A stretch of DNA of 64,000 nt from Bacteroidota bacterium (GTDB lineage: Bacteria > Bacteroidota > Bacteroidia > AKYH767-A > OLB10): contig JADKFV010000004.1 in NCBI GenBank assembly GCA_016717325.1, positions 1-64,000 on the forward strand. The letters run 5' to 3'. This document shows, one piece after another, positions 1 to 9,779 of this stretch. A program made the position numbers and the translations under genes. Each line of letters begins with the position of its first letter. The first letter of the stretch is position 1. A model generated the notes under the pieces. It worked only from the letters and a program-made list of their open reading frames with translations, was not told where the DNA came from and did not search any database.

Positions 1-3000
1 CCAAATGTTTGCCCATCATGTTTTGAAATCCCACAAAATGCTGATCGCTTTGCCACATTCAGCAAAACAACAACTTTCAATAACACCGTGGCCTCTGGTT
101 TGCCAGCCAATATTAGTATTGATAACTCAAGTCCAGTCACATCACGTCCAATTGTTAACCAGGCAAACTTAAAAGCATCATGTCAGTATAGTATTGATGT
201 AACTACCAGTTTAATTTGTGTGCCAATAAATTTGAGCAATGATGCTGGCACTTTTTTTACCCCATGCCACATAGTAATTCCACCTGAGCCTTTGCCATAT
301 AGCGGTGCCGGTTCTACATTTATTGCTGTTTTATACGATGCCTTTATAGACCCACAAACAATTACATTGAATGGCACATCACCTAATTTACCTTTGCCAA
401 GCATAATAGGTCAGTATTTTATTTTTAATGTTGGTGATTTGGCAGTTGGTACAAAAAACTCGATTTTCAATTTGTGTTTTAAATATATAACTTGTGGTGG
501 AGGTGATCTGAAAATTTATTGCTCTTATACTTGTAACAAACCGGTACCATCAAGTATGGACTTTAATCCTCTCAGTACTTCTGATTATTGTTTAACCCCA
601 ATTGCAATGAAAGTATCAATAAAGGATGTGCTTGTTAAATTGGATCCGAATGGAAATACAACTCAAGTAGATTACAAAATTTGTAATCAAAACAATGTTT
701 ATACTTCTAAATTTATTGCATTTGGACCGGCCGATATTGTTCCAACAAAAATAGAGATTGCCAATTTGCCAACGGGAGTCACGGTTACAAGTTGTACCTT
801 GAAAAAACCTAATGGGCCCTCGGTTCCATTATCAACTGCGGGGTTAAATCAATTTAATATTACAAGTGCCAATTTAGCCATTGCCCAATATGCAAATTCT
901 GTAATGAATGGAACATCGACCGACAATGAGGTATACTTTGAATTCAAGTTGGAAATCCCTTGTGGCTTTGTAGAAGGAAATTATGATTTGACTACAATCC
1001 TGTACAATACAAATTATTGCGGTACAACATCAATCACAACAAATAATGCCAGTCAGATATTCTTTCATAAGAAGGGTTCTGACTGCACCGATTGTTTTGC
1101 AATAACAAAAACTATCGACAACAATCCTGTAAAAGTAGGTGACCCTGTTGTATTTACGATTACTGTTTGTGCTGATAATGCTACAGCACAGCTAGTTAAT
1201 ATTGGTGATGTGCTACCCAAAATTTTACCATGACAATACCAAATTGGCCTTGGAATAATCCTGTAACATTGCCTGCCAACGGCTGTGTTCCCTACACTAT
1301 TTCGGGTTATTATACATTGGATGGTGACGATTGCCATATTGTTGGCAATACGGCTACTTTAAATCAGGTAGGCACAACAAATATAATAACAGCCGAAGTA
1401 TGCCCTACAGTACAAATTGCTTGTTTTAACCCTGCAATGGTTAATATTGAAGGAACCTTTACTGTGAATCAAACATTCGAATTTTCTGACTGCCAAATAT
1501 ATATTGCTGCCGGTGGGCAAATAATAGTTGACCTAATTTTACGCTTACTCTCGACAACACAATAATTGAAGGTTGCGGTTATATGTGGCAAGGCATAAAA
1601 TTACAAAATGGTGCCAATGCCGAAATTATAAATGATAGTTGGATACGCGATGCCGACATAGGATTGAACATAATAAATAACAGCAAAGTAAAAAATATTG
1701 CAATCTATGTTTACCGATTGTGTGCGTGGTGTGTATAGCGAGCCAACAGGCGGCTGTGCTGATATTAGCACCACTTGGATATACATTGACGAAAGCGTAT
1801 TTGATATGGTACGCCCTGCATTTTTTGTGGAGCTACACCAACCAACCTGCACATGGCACAAAACCAATTGCGGGTGTTGAATTAAACAATGTGTTAGAAC
1901 AAATTATTCGGATTGGTAAGTTACCGGGCTATGCCCCCAATCAATTTAAAAATATGAATGCAGGGATTGTAATACACAACAGCACTTTGGAAATACACAA
2001 CACCACCTTTCGCGATATACAGCCCGATAATTTTACACAGAGGCATGGAAAGGTAGCGCAGCAGCAAGCACAGGAGGAGGACTTGGAAATAATTGCACAT
2101 CAAATAATATTATTGTAAAAACTATTTTAGGTATTGATAATATTAATAATTGCTACCGTGGCATTTATACCGACTTCTCGGGCTTAGGTGCATCGGCTGT
2201 AAAAATATTGAATGCTTACGAGGGTGTGTACTCAACTCAATGCCCATTTCCAAGGAGTACCAATGTGAGTGGTTGTACAATTACTGCGAGTAAGTATGGT
2301 ATAAATTGGGAAATGAATGTAGGCGCTATGAGTATGATTGCTGCAAGTAATAATATTACTGTACATGGCAATAAATTTGGTGCATGCATACGCCTTGCCG
2401 AACTTGGCCAATACGCCAACTATCAAATAAATGATAACGACATATATGCAGTAGAAATGTGGAGTGGTATAATAGCAACATCTGTAATAAAGCCTGTAAT
2501 AACTTATAACAGGGTATATCAAAATACATTGGGGAATATGCCTACAAGTGAAGGAATTACCTTATATAGTTGCGATGGGGCATTACTTGCATGCAACCAT
2601 ATAGTTGCTAATTATGGATACAATACAACCGGTATAGTTAATTGGATGAGCAATAGTTGTACGATTAAATGTAACAACACAAACAACCAAGAGCATGGAT
2701 TTTTTTATGGTGGTACTTGTGCTAATACTAATATGTTGGATAATACAATGATAAACAATTTTGAAAGTTTGCATCTCAATAACCAAGCAGCAATAGGAAT
2801 ACAAAAGCACAATGGCAATAAGTTTATTAATTACGCCTTGCCATTTGGTGCGGTAAATGATAATACAGGTAATGAAGGACTATCAAAATTTGATATTAAT
2901 ACATTGGTTGGAACTTCATATCATCCATATTTGAATCCTATAAATACTGCGAATAATTGGTTTTTTTATGACCAATTTGGTTCGCCCTATTCCTGCGCAA

Positions 3001-4016
3001 ATAATTTGGTTTGTAAGGCTGCGATAGCAAATAACGACCCCGATGCGTTAGAAAAATCAATTGCAAAGGATAGTGCGACCACAAGCAGCTATATTGTTGA
3101 AACCAAAAACATCAATAAAAAATATTTATTCGAGCGATTGAGTACCGATAGTGCTTTAAAAGCAAGTGCAACTATTTATCAGCAATTTTACAACAGCACT
3201 AATAATGCATCAATAGGCAAATTGTATGAGGTTGCTAATGATTTAAAACTGTCATTAGCATATTCATTTAATGCCTTGCAAAATTTAATATTGATTGATA
3301 GTTTAATAAAAAGCAAAAGCGATAGTATCATATTTATTGATAGTGCAAACACAATTAATCCAATATATAACTATGATATTATACGTACTCAATTATTGAA
3401 CCAAATAACCACATTACTTTTAGCTCAAGAAACAATAATCAATCAGCAATTGCAATATACAGGTATTGCGCAAGATGCTGCACAGCAGAAAAATAGTACA
3501 GTGGTTACAAATGAAATTCCGGAGAGCAACGAAAAAATAGTGAATGCAGCGAAGTTCGATTATTACGAGCAAAACAAAATAGCAATACAAAATAATTTCG
3601 CACAAATTTATGGAGTGGCAAGTCAATGTCCTTTCGCAGGTGGAAAATCCGTTTTTGAAGCCCGAGTTCTTTTGCGATTAATTACTGATACAATTATATA
3701 TGAAGATGATGCTGTTTGCCTAATACAAGGCATATACAGAATGCACAATAATACCGAAAGTGAGAAAACAGATTTAGTTGTAAAACCAAACCCGGCACAA
3801 AATGTAATTGAAATATCAATTGGCAGTTCACAACAAGGCGTTTGCAACTATGAATTTTATTCGGCACTTGGTTCAACCTGTTTAGTTGGCCAGTTTAATT
3901 GTGAAAACAAAAAAAATATAATTGATATAAGCATGCTATCTAATGGAAGCTATACTTTAAAAGTGCTTTTAGAAAATCGCACACCAATGTTTATTAAAAT
4001 AATTGTACTGCGATGA
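1..4016 (+). CDS. Large secreted beta-helix surface protein with T9SS tail, 5' end outside window, five frame breaks
   Basis: The reading frame is open from base 1, so the start and signal peptide lie upstream. The first ~360 residues are Cys-rich beta domains ending in a DUF11-like repeat (VGDPVVFTITVCADN). About 1550-2900 encodes Asn/Gly-rich parallel beta-helix repeats, followed by a helical stretch, a conserved segment (SQCPFAGGKSVFEARVLLRL) and a C-terminal sorting domain (VVKPNPAQNVIEISI to KIIVLR). The frame changes at A4 1219-1222, CC 1532-1533, A6 about 1690-1695, T6 1821-1826 and T4 2031-2034. Adding or removing one base at each run restores a continuous beta-helix product, so I treat this as one gene. 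It overlaps the next gene by ATGA. Known for the family: export by T9SS and anchoring at the cell surface. Ligand unknown. Confidence 0.8.
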
Positions 4017-5566
4017 AATTTAGATGCCTTCTATTTATCTTTTTTTTAGGAATTCATTTTGCTTTAGGCCAAGGAAAAAGTGCAAACTTTCAAATAGGTT
4101 ATGTTACTGGCATTGATACCAATACGGTAAGTAAAAGAGGAACAATATATTTTAATCAAAATGCTGTTTCACCAATTCCACAAAATTTCAAAATGCCATT
4201 TCTATCAGCACAAGGAAACATCAGTGATGAAAATGGCAATTTATTAATGGTCAGTAATGGATGTTGGATTGCTGATGCAACAGGCGATACCATGCAAAAT
4301 GGCGGTGGATTAAATCCGGGATTATTAGCAACAGGTTGGTGCGATAATACTACAGGTAATCCTTTTTGGAACAGCAATGTTTTTTTACCGTTTCCTGATG
4401 ATAGTAATAAATATGTGCTTTTTCATTTTATTGGCAACTATGCGCAAGCAACTATACATCCAACTGAACTTTATTATTCTGTTATTGATTTGCAATTGCA
4501 TGGTGGATTAGGTGGTGTAATACAAGGTCAAAAAAATTTGATTGCAATACAAGATACGATAACCAACACCATGGCAGTATGTAAGCACGGCAATGGCAGG
4601 GACTGGTGGGTGGTCGTGTTAAAGGACAGTACTAATATTGCTTATACTTTATTACTCACACCTACTGGAATTGGCAGCGTTACTCAACAAACTATAAATG
4701 TGCCGTTGCATCACAATGATGGTCAATCGGTATTCTCTCCCGATGGAAAAAGATATGCATACCATGAGCGCACTTTTACAAATTTAGCCTTTCCAGTTAC
4801 ACACGGCATTCGCATTTTTGATTTTGATAGATGCACCGGATTATTCAGCAACGAGCAAATTGTTGATTTGGTAGAATGGAATTATTCTGGCAATGGATTA
4901 TGTTTTTCACCAAATTCTAAATATCTTTATTTTACTACATTTAATGATGTGTATCAAATAAATACAGACACTACAAATTTGCAAGCGAGCCTTACTAAAG
5001 TTGCAACTTATGATGGTTTTTATTCGCCTTACCCAAGTTTAAACACAGATTTCTGGCTGATGTATTTAGCTGCAAATGGTAAAATTTATATTTGCAGTGG
5101 CAGCAGTGTTATCGATATGCATTATATCGATAGCCCCGATAGTGGAGGCTTATCATGTAATGTTGTACAACATGGTTTGCACTTACCTACCTATAGTGGA
5201 AGAGGTAATGTATTGCACCCAAATTATTATTTAGGGTGCGATACAAGTTTGGGTTGTCCGTGCCTCTCTGCAAGCAGCATTCAAGAATTTACAAATCACG
5301 ATTTTAAATTTTCGCTTTCACCAAACCCGACTAATGGTAATTTAAAAATAATGTATTTACTTCCACACACTTCGGCAGGCTCAGTGGGCGCAAGTGGTGT
5401 TTTTGAAATTTATGATGTTGAAGGCCGTAAAGTTTTTACTTATAATTTATCACCTTGGAGTACCTTGCAGCATTTTAATTTAAGTTTTTTGCATGATGGT
5501 GTTTATAGTTGTGTAATAAAAAGTGGTGGATATATGGTGAGTAGGAAGTTGGTGGTGATAAAATAA
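4013..5566 (+). CDS. Secreted beta-propeller-like protein with T9SS tail (copy A)
   Basis: 517 residues with a clear signal peptide (MKFRCLLFIFFLGIHFALG, cleavage near Gln20). The body has repeated WD40/propeller-like strands with conserved pieces such as SPDGKRYAYHERTFTN and FSPNSKYLYFTTFNDVYQ. The C-terminal ~85 residues form a sorting domain (LSPNPTNGNLKIMYLL ... GVYSCVIKSGGYMVSRKLVV). It is close to the 514-residue protein at 6005-7549 across its whole length, including the shared block MHYIDSPDSGG. The start overlaps the stop of the upstream beta-helix gene (ATGA), suggesting translational coupling. Function unknown; extracellular or surface location is expected from the signal and tail. 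Confidence 0.85.
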   Translation: MKFRCLLFIFFLGIHFALGQGKSANFQIGYVTGIDTNTVSKRGTIYFNQNAVSPIPQNFKMPFLSAQGNISDENGNLLMVSNGCWIADATGDTMQNGGGLNPGLLATGWCDNTTGNPFWNSNVFLPFPDDSNKYVLFHFIGNYAQATIHPTELYYSVIDLQLHGGLGGVIQGQKNLIAIQDTITNTMAVCKHGNGRDWWVVVLKDSTNIAYTLLLTPTGIGSVTQQTINVPLHHNDGQSVFSPDGKRYAYHERTFTNLAFPVTHGIRIFDFDRCTGLFSNEQIVDLVEWNYSGNGLCFSPNSKYLYFTTFNDVYQINTDTTNLQASLTKVATYDGFYSPYPSLNTDFWLMYLAANGKIYICSGSSVIDMHYIDSPDSGGLSCNVVQHGLHLPTYSGRGNVLHPNYYLGCDTSLGCPCLSASSIQEFTNHDFKFSLSPNPTNGNLKIMYLLPHTSAGSVGASGVFEIYDVEGRKVFTYNLSPWSTLQHFNLSFLHDGVYSCVIKSGGYMVSRKLVVIK

Positions 5567-5597
5567 AAATCATGTTAATCATTTAATCAAATAAATC

Positions 5598-6008
5598 ATG
5601 GTTCAGACAATTGCCCAGCAATGCCCACTTGCAGGAGGACAAGCCGTTTATATTGCACGTAACTTATTACGTTTAGTGAATGATAGTATAGAATATTTTG
5701 ATGATGCTGTTTGCTTGCAAATGGGTATCTTCAGGATGGGGAAATACAACGAGTTGTTACGTACAGGAATTTCAATAGTGCCAAATCCAGCAAAGAATTT
5801 AGTCACTATTAGAGTATTAAACAGCGTAAGTGGGTTATGTAAAATAAGCATTGGTGATGCATTAGGCAAAATACAAATGCGAACTAAATTGGATTGCAAA
5901 GAGAATACAAAAACAATTGATGTAAGCCAACTAAGCAATGGTATTTATACAATTAAAGTACAAACAGATGTAAACTCAATTGAAGAAAAACTAATCATAC
6001 TAAAATGA
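5598..6008 (+). pseudogene. Truncated copy of the C-terminal tail of the 1-4016 protein
   Basis: 136 residues with no signal peptide. The start at 5598 falls directly at AQQCPLAGGQAVYIARNLLRL, which matches SQCPFAGGKSVFEARVLLRL near the end of the beta-helix protein. The rest matches that protein's sorting tail (IVPNPAKNLVTIRVLN ... SNGIYTIKV). It overlaps the following propeller gene by ATGA, as the parent tail does with copy A. A T9SS tail without an export signal should not function, so this is most likely the remnant left by duplication of a tail-plus-propeller segment. It could still be translated to couple ribosomes into the next gene. Confidence 0.75.
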
Positions 6009-7549
6009 GAAACTTGTTTTTGGTATTCATTACAATTCTGCCATTTACAATATTTGGCCAAGGCAGGAATCATAATTGGTTGCTTGGGTATGATGTTGCA
6101 CTATTTGATACCAATGTAACATCTACTAAAGCCTTTCTCCAATTTGATACCAATTCAGTAACGGTAAATGGAGCCAATTTTAAAATGCCTTTTGGTATAT
6201 CACAAGGAAATATCAGTGACGAGAATGGAAACTTATTATTGGTAAGTAATGGATGTTGGATTGCCGATGTTACAGGCGACACAATGCAAAATGGCGGAGG
6301 GCTTAACCCTTCGCCATTTACAACTGATTGGTGCGACAATACAAATGCAATACCAATGTGGCATAGCAATGTTATTTTGCCTTGGCCTGATAGCGCAAAT
6401 AAATATGTACTATTTCATATGACTGGAAATTATGCAACACTCAATTGGAAACCTACAGAATTGTTTTATTCTGTAATAGATATGAATTTGAATAATGGAC
6501 TTGGAGGTGTTGTGGTTGGGCAAAAGAATTTATTTGCAGTGCAAGATACATTGGTAGCGTCTATGGCAGCATGTAAACATGCCAATGGTCGCGATTGGTG
6601 GATAGTTGTTTTTAAAGACAGTACCAATATTGTTTACAAAGTACTTTTAACCCCAACAGGCATTTCAAGCGTAACAACACAAGCATTAAATGTGCCATCA
6701 CATTTTAATATTGGTCAAGCAAATTTTTCACCCAATGGCAAAAAATTTGCATACCACGAGCGCACATTTACAAACGGCAATTTTCCAGTTACACATGGCA
6801 TTCGATTATTTGATTTTGACAGATGCACAGGCATGATGAGCAACGAGCAAATTATTTCACATATAGATTTTCAATTTTCGGGCAATGGATTGGCTTTTTC
6901 CTCCAATTCACAATATTTATACTTCACAACTTTTTATAATGTGTATCAACTTAATACAGATACAAGCAATATGCAAGCAAGCATGGTAAATGTTGCAACT
7001 TATGATGGTTATGTTTCACCGTTCTATCCTCTACAAACCAACTTTTGGTTGATGTATTTAGCTGCAAATGGTAAAATGTATATATGTTCGGGCAATAGTG
7101 TAATTGATATGCATTATATTGATAGTCCTGATAGTGGTGGCATGTCATGTAATGTTGTACAACATGGTTTGCATTTGCCTTGTTATTATTTTAGAGGAAA
7201 TGTGTATCACCCCAACTATTATTTGGGGTGCGATACGAGTTTGGGTTGTCCGTGCCTTTCTGCAAATAGCATAAGCGAAAACGGCCAACACGATTTTCGT
7301 TTTCGGGTTTATCCAAATCCTGTTGTAAATAATTTTGTTAACATAGGGTATATACTACCGCAAAACAAAAGTGGGATTTTAAAATTGTATGATGTAAACG
7401 GCAAACAACTTTACACGCAAGGCTTACCGCCTTGGAGTAATGAGCAAAGTATAAAATTGCCAAAACTTGCAAATGGTGTTTATAATTTAAGAATAGAAAG
7501 TGGTGGGTATTTTATGAGTAAAAATTTGGTGGTGATGGGGGAGAAATAG
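6005..7549 (+). CDS. Secreted beta-propeller-like protein with T9SS tail (copy B)
   Basis: 514 residues, a paralogue of the protein at 4013-5566. It has a signal peptide (MRNLFLVFITILPFTIFG), the same propeller-like motifs (SPNGKKFAYHERTFTN; MHYIDSPDSGG) and a C-terminal sorting domain (VYPNPVVNNFVNIGYILP ... GVYNLRIESGGYFMSKNLVV). It shares ATGA with the truncated tail fragment upstream. Expected to be exported through T9SS. The two copies differ at many silent and non-silent positions, so the duplication is not recent. A 70-base relic of this gene's 3' end lies 194 bases downstream of its stop. Confidence 0.85.
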   Translation: MRNLFLVFITILPFTIFGQGRNHNWLLGYDVALFDTNVTSTKAFLQFDTNSVTVNGANFKMPFGISQGNISDENGNLLLVSNGCWIADVTGDTMQNGGGLNPSPFTTDWCDNTNAIPMWHSNVILPWPDSANKYVLFHMTGNYATLNWKPTELFYSVIDMNLNNGLGGVVVGQKNLFAVQDTLVASMAACKHANGRDWWIVVFKDSTNIVYKVLLTPTGISSVTTQALNVPSHFNIGQANFSPNGKKFAYHERTFTNGNFPVTHGIRLFDFDRCTGMMSNEQIISHIDFQFSGNGLAFSSNSQYLYFTTFYNVYQLNTDTSNMQASMVNVATYDGYVSPFYPLQTNFWLMYLAANGKMYICSGNSVIDMHYIDSPDSGGMSCNVVQHGLHLPCYYFRGNVYHPNYYLGCDTSLGCPCLSANSISENGQHDFRFRVYPNPVVNNFVNIGYILPQNKSGILKLYDVNGKQLYTQGLPPWSNEQSIKLPKLANGVYNLRIESGGYFMSKNLVVMGEK

Positions 7550-7570
7550 GCAAGCGAGGCTTACGCTGCA

Positions 7571-7734
7571 AAACCCCTAAATCCCCACTTGGGGACTTGC
7601 CACCCACGGGGCATAATTGCGTATTGAATAAAACCTGGTTTTCAGAATATTTTACTGCTTAAAATTATAATTTTGTTAGCACCAAAATCAGCCATGTGTG
7701 GCTGTGTAAGTCCCCAAATGGGGATTTAGGGGTT
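7571..7734. repeat. MITE-like inverted-repeat element
   Basis: Bases 7572-7597 (aacccctaaatccccacttg...) are nearly repeated in reverse complement at 7709-7734, leaving about 110 bases between the arms. Each arm also contains a small palindrome (tcccca/tgggga). There is no reading frame inside. The element is followed at once by a relic of the upstream gene's 3' end, which suggests it was inserted into, or carried along with, a duplicated segment. Confidence 0.6.
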
Positions 7735-7742
7735 ATGAGTCG

Positions 7743-7812
7743 CAAACGGTATTTATAATTTAAGAATAGAAAGTGGGGGGTATTTTATGATTAAAATTTG
7801 GTGGTGATGCGG
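7743..7812 (+). pseudogene. Relic of the 3' end of the propeller gene
   Basis: About 70 bases here closely match 7470-7545, the last codons of copy B, including the stretch tttataatttaagaatagaa and the region encoding the final Lys-Asn-Leu-Val-Val strand. There are several substitutions and a one-base loss that destroys the frame. No upstream coding sequence is attached. From 7813 to about 8070 I see nothing beyond AT-rich sequence. Confidence 0.75.
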
Positions 7813-8074
7813 GAGTAATACCCCCAACCCCATACGAGAGGGCTAAATACAATACAGTTGTTGTTTAATAGTATTTTTTGTTTCAAATTAAACTCAAACA
7901 AGAAATGCACAACAAATGCAAATGAAGTAATGGAAACAATTTTGAATCTTTAATAGAATCTATAACAGACAACAAAGGTCTTTTTAATATCAAAACATTA
8001 AGATGAAGCCAACAATAAAACTTCCTGCTTCCTTACTGCGTATATAGCCATAGTTGCAAAATGGGTATTGCATT

Positions 8075-8100
8075 GTGTGTTGCGCGACCGCGCAACACAC
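8075..8100. repeat. Perfect 11-bp-stem hairpin
   Basis: gtgtgttgcgc (8075-8085) pairs perfectly with gcgcaacacac (8090-8100) across a four-base loop. It lies 45 bases past the stop of holB on the minus strand. There is no T-run after it on either strand, so a simple intrinsic terminator is not well supported. It may be a dispersed hairpin repeat or a 3'-end stabiliser. Confidence 0.5.
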
Positions 8101-8144
8101 CGGAGGGCTAACCAGCCCCCGCAATAAAAAAAAGAATTGAAGTT

Positions 8145-9281
8145 TTATTTTATGTTGAGTAATCGTGCGAGCTTGAAGGTGAGGTCCATAAAAAGTATTT
8201 TTGGATTGGCATTGCGCTCTATGTGGTAGCTTGCATCGCTGAGTTCTTTTACAAAAGGTTGTATATTTTTTTGATGGATGAAAGGTGCAAACTTGGTGAA
8301 GCCTGCAAACACTTCATCGGTAAAGCGGTGCATAGATTGGTGACCGTAATTGTGCAGCAAACACTCGCGCGATGTTTCGATGCAGAAGGCGAGGAATAAT
8401 TTAATTTGTTCGCGGCCAAGCTCAGCAACAGTGGCATTGAATGCTATCATTTCCTTTGCCTTATCGATGGGCTTGAGGCAGATGCGCATCCACTCGAGGA
8501 ATTTTTTTTCGAAAGCAAAATCTACTTTATCATCGAGCAGGGCGTTGTCAATTTTTTTGAGATTATTTTCGCAGATATGTACTATGCGCATGGCATCGCC
8601 TTGCGGCATGGGTTTTTTAGCGATGATGTATTGCACCAAATCGGTTTCGGCAATGCGGTTTATTTTTATGAGTTGTGTGCGCGAAATTATTGTTGGTAAT
8701 ATTTGATCGTAATTTTCGGTGATGAGTATGAACAATGTTTTGTCGGGTGGCTCTTCGAGAATTTTTAAAAGTTTGTTTGATGTAGTGTCGTTCATTTTTT
8801 CGGCAAGCCAAATGATGCATGTTTTGTATTCGGCTTCGTACGATTTTAAACTCAGGCGTTTAATTATTTCGCTCGATTCGCGCTCGGCAATAATTGGTTG
8901 ACGATTTTCGATATCCATTTCCATGGTCCAATCTTCGAAAGTAAAATACGGATGACTTGTAACCATGCTGCGCCACGACTCAATGTAATCGATACTTTTG
9001 GCTTCGGATTTTATTTTTTTACTGTTTGAAACAGGATAAAAGAAATGCACATCGGGATGAATAAGTTTGGCGCACTTGACACACGAACTGCAGGTGCCAC
9101 AACTATCGGTAGCAGTGCGATTGGTGCAATTGATGTACTGCGAATATGCCAGGGCCATTGCCAATGCACCCGCACCTTCGGTAGCAAGAAATAACTGTGC
9201 ATGGCTGATGCGATCATCGGCAACCGATTTTAAAAGTTTGTCTTTTACTTCTTGTTGGCCTATTACATTTACGAATTTCAT
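8145..9281 (-). CDS. holB: DNA polymerase III, delta' subunit
   Basis: 378 residues with the AAA+ clamp-loader fold typical of delta'. It begins MKFVNVIGQQEVKDKLLKSV, carries the zinc-binding Cys cluster (CGTCSSCVKCAK, about residues 61-72), and has the later motifs TSNKLLKILEEPP and FILITENYDQILPTIISRTQ (sensor 1 region and SRT motif). The P-loop region (ATEGAGALAMA) is degenerate, as expected for delta', which does not hydrolyse ATP. It acts in the clamp loader at the replication fork. No close partner gene; flanked by repeats on both sides. Confidence 0.9.
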   Translation of the reverse strand: MKFVNVIGQQEVKDKLLKSVADDRISHAQLFLATEGAGALAMALAYSQYINCTNRTATDSCGTCSSCVKCAKLIHPDVHFFYPVSNSKKIKSEAKSIDYIESWRSMVTSHPYFTFEDWTMEMDIENRQPIIAERESSEIIKRLSLKSYEAEYKTCIIWLAEKMNDTTSNKLLKILEEPPDKTLFILITENYDQILPTIISRTQLIKINRIAETDLVQYIIAKKPMPQGDAMRIVHICENNLKKIDNALLDDKVDFAFEKKFLEWMRICLKPIDKAKEMIAFNATVAELGREQIKLFLAFCIETSRECLLHNYGHQSMHRFTDEVFAGFTKFAPFIHQKNIQPFVKELSDASYHIERNANPKILFMDLTFKLARLLNIK

Positions 9282-9356
9282 AGCGCGAAAGTAAACTTGT
9301 ATTTAATTGTATCAAATTCTTTTTGTAATGAATTTACGGATGAATTCAGGAGTTAT

Positions 9357-9735
9357 TTAGCCACGCCTGCCCCGACCGCAGTGTCGGGGAATGCACGGAT
9401 GAATTCCAAATAAAATGCAAATACACTTTGCCACTAAATGCACTAAAAAATATGGAATAAGAAATAATTTGTTGCCGCGAATGCACGAATGAATGCCGAA
9501 TAAATGCAAATACACTTTGCCACTAAATGCACTAAAAAATATGGAATAAGAAATAATTTGTTGCCGCGAATGCACGAATGAATGCCGAATAAATGCAAAT
9601 ACATTTTGCCACGCCTGCCCCGACCGCAGTGTCGGGGCATGCACGAATGAATGCCGAATAAATGCAAATACATTTTGCCACGCCTGCCCCGACCGCAGTG
9701 TCGGGGAATGCACGAATGAATAACGAATAAATTCA
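9357..9735. repeat. Tandem repeat array (89- and 69-base units) containing a CCCCGAC/GTCGGGG hairpin
   Basis: The phrase aatgcacgaatgaatgccga followed by ataaatgcaaatacattttg recurs with periods of 89, 89 and 69 bases. Three units carry a hairpin ccccgac-cgcagt-gtcgggg at 9370-9389, 9618-9637 and 9687-9706. The two longer units instead carry tgcactaaaaaatatggaat. Related single copies occur at 12431-12480 and, partly, at 24163-24200 and 55404-55422. Reading frames through it on the minus strand are artefacts of the repeat. It fills the gap between holB and the next gene. Confidence 0.8.
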
Positions 9736-9779
9736 AAAACCAAATGCAACCAAAGAATTTATTTTTCGTGGACAACACG

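Noticed and set aside
9357..9778. Two minus-strand frames with repeated peptides
   Set aside because: They simply translate the tandem repeat, with peptide repeats such as RHCGRGRRGK; no start context or family.
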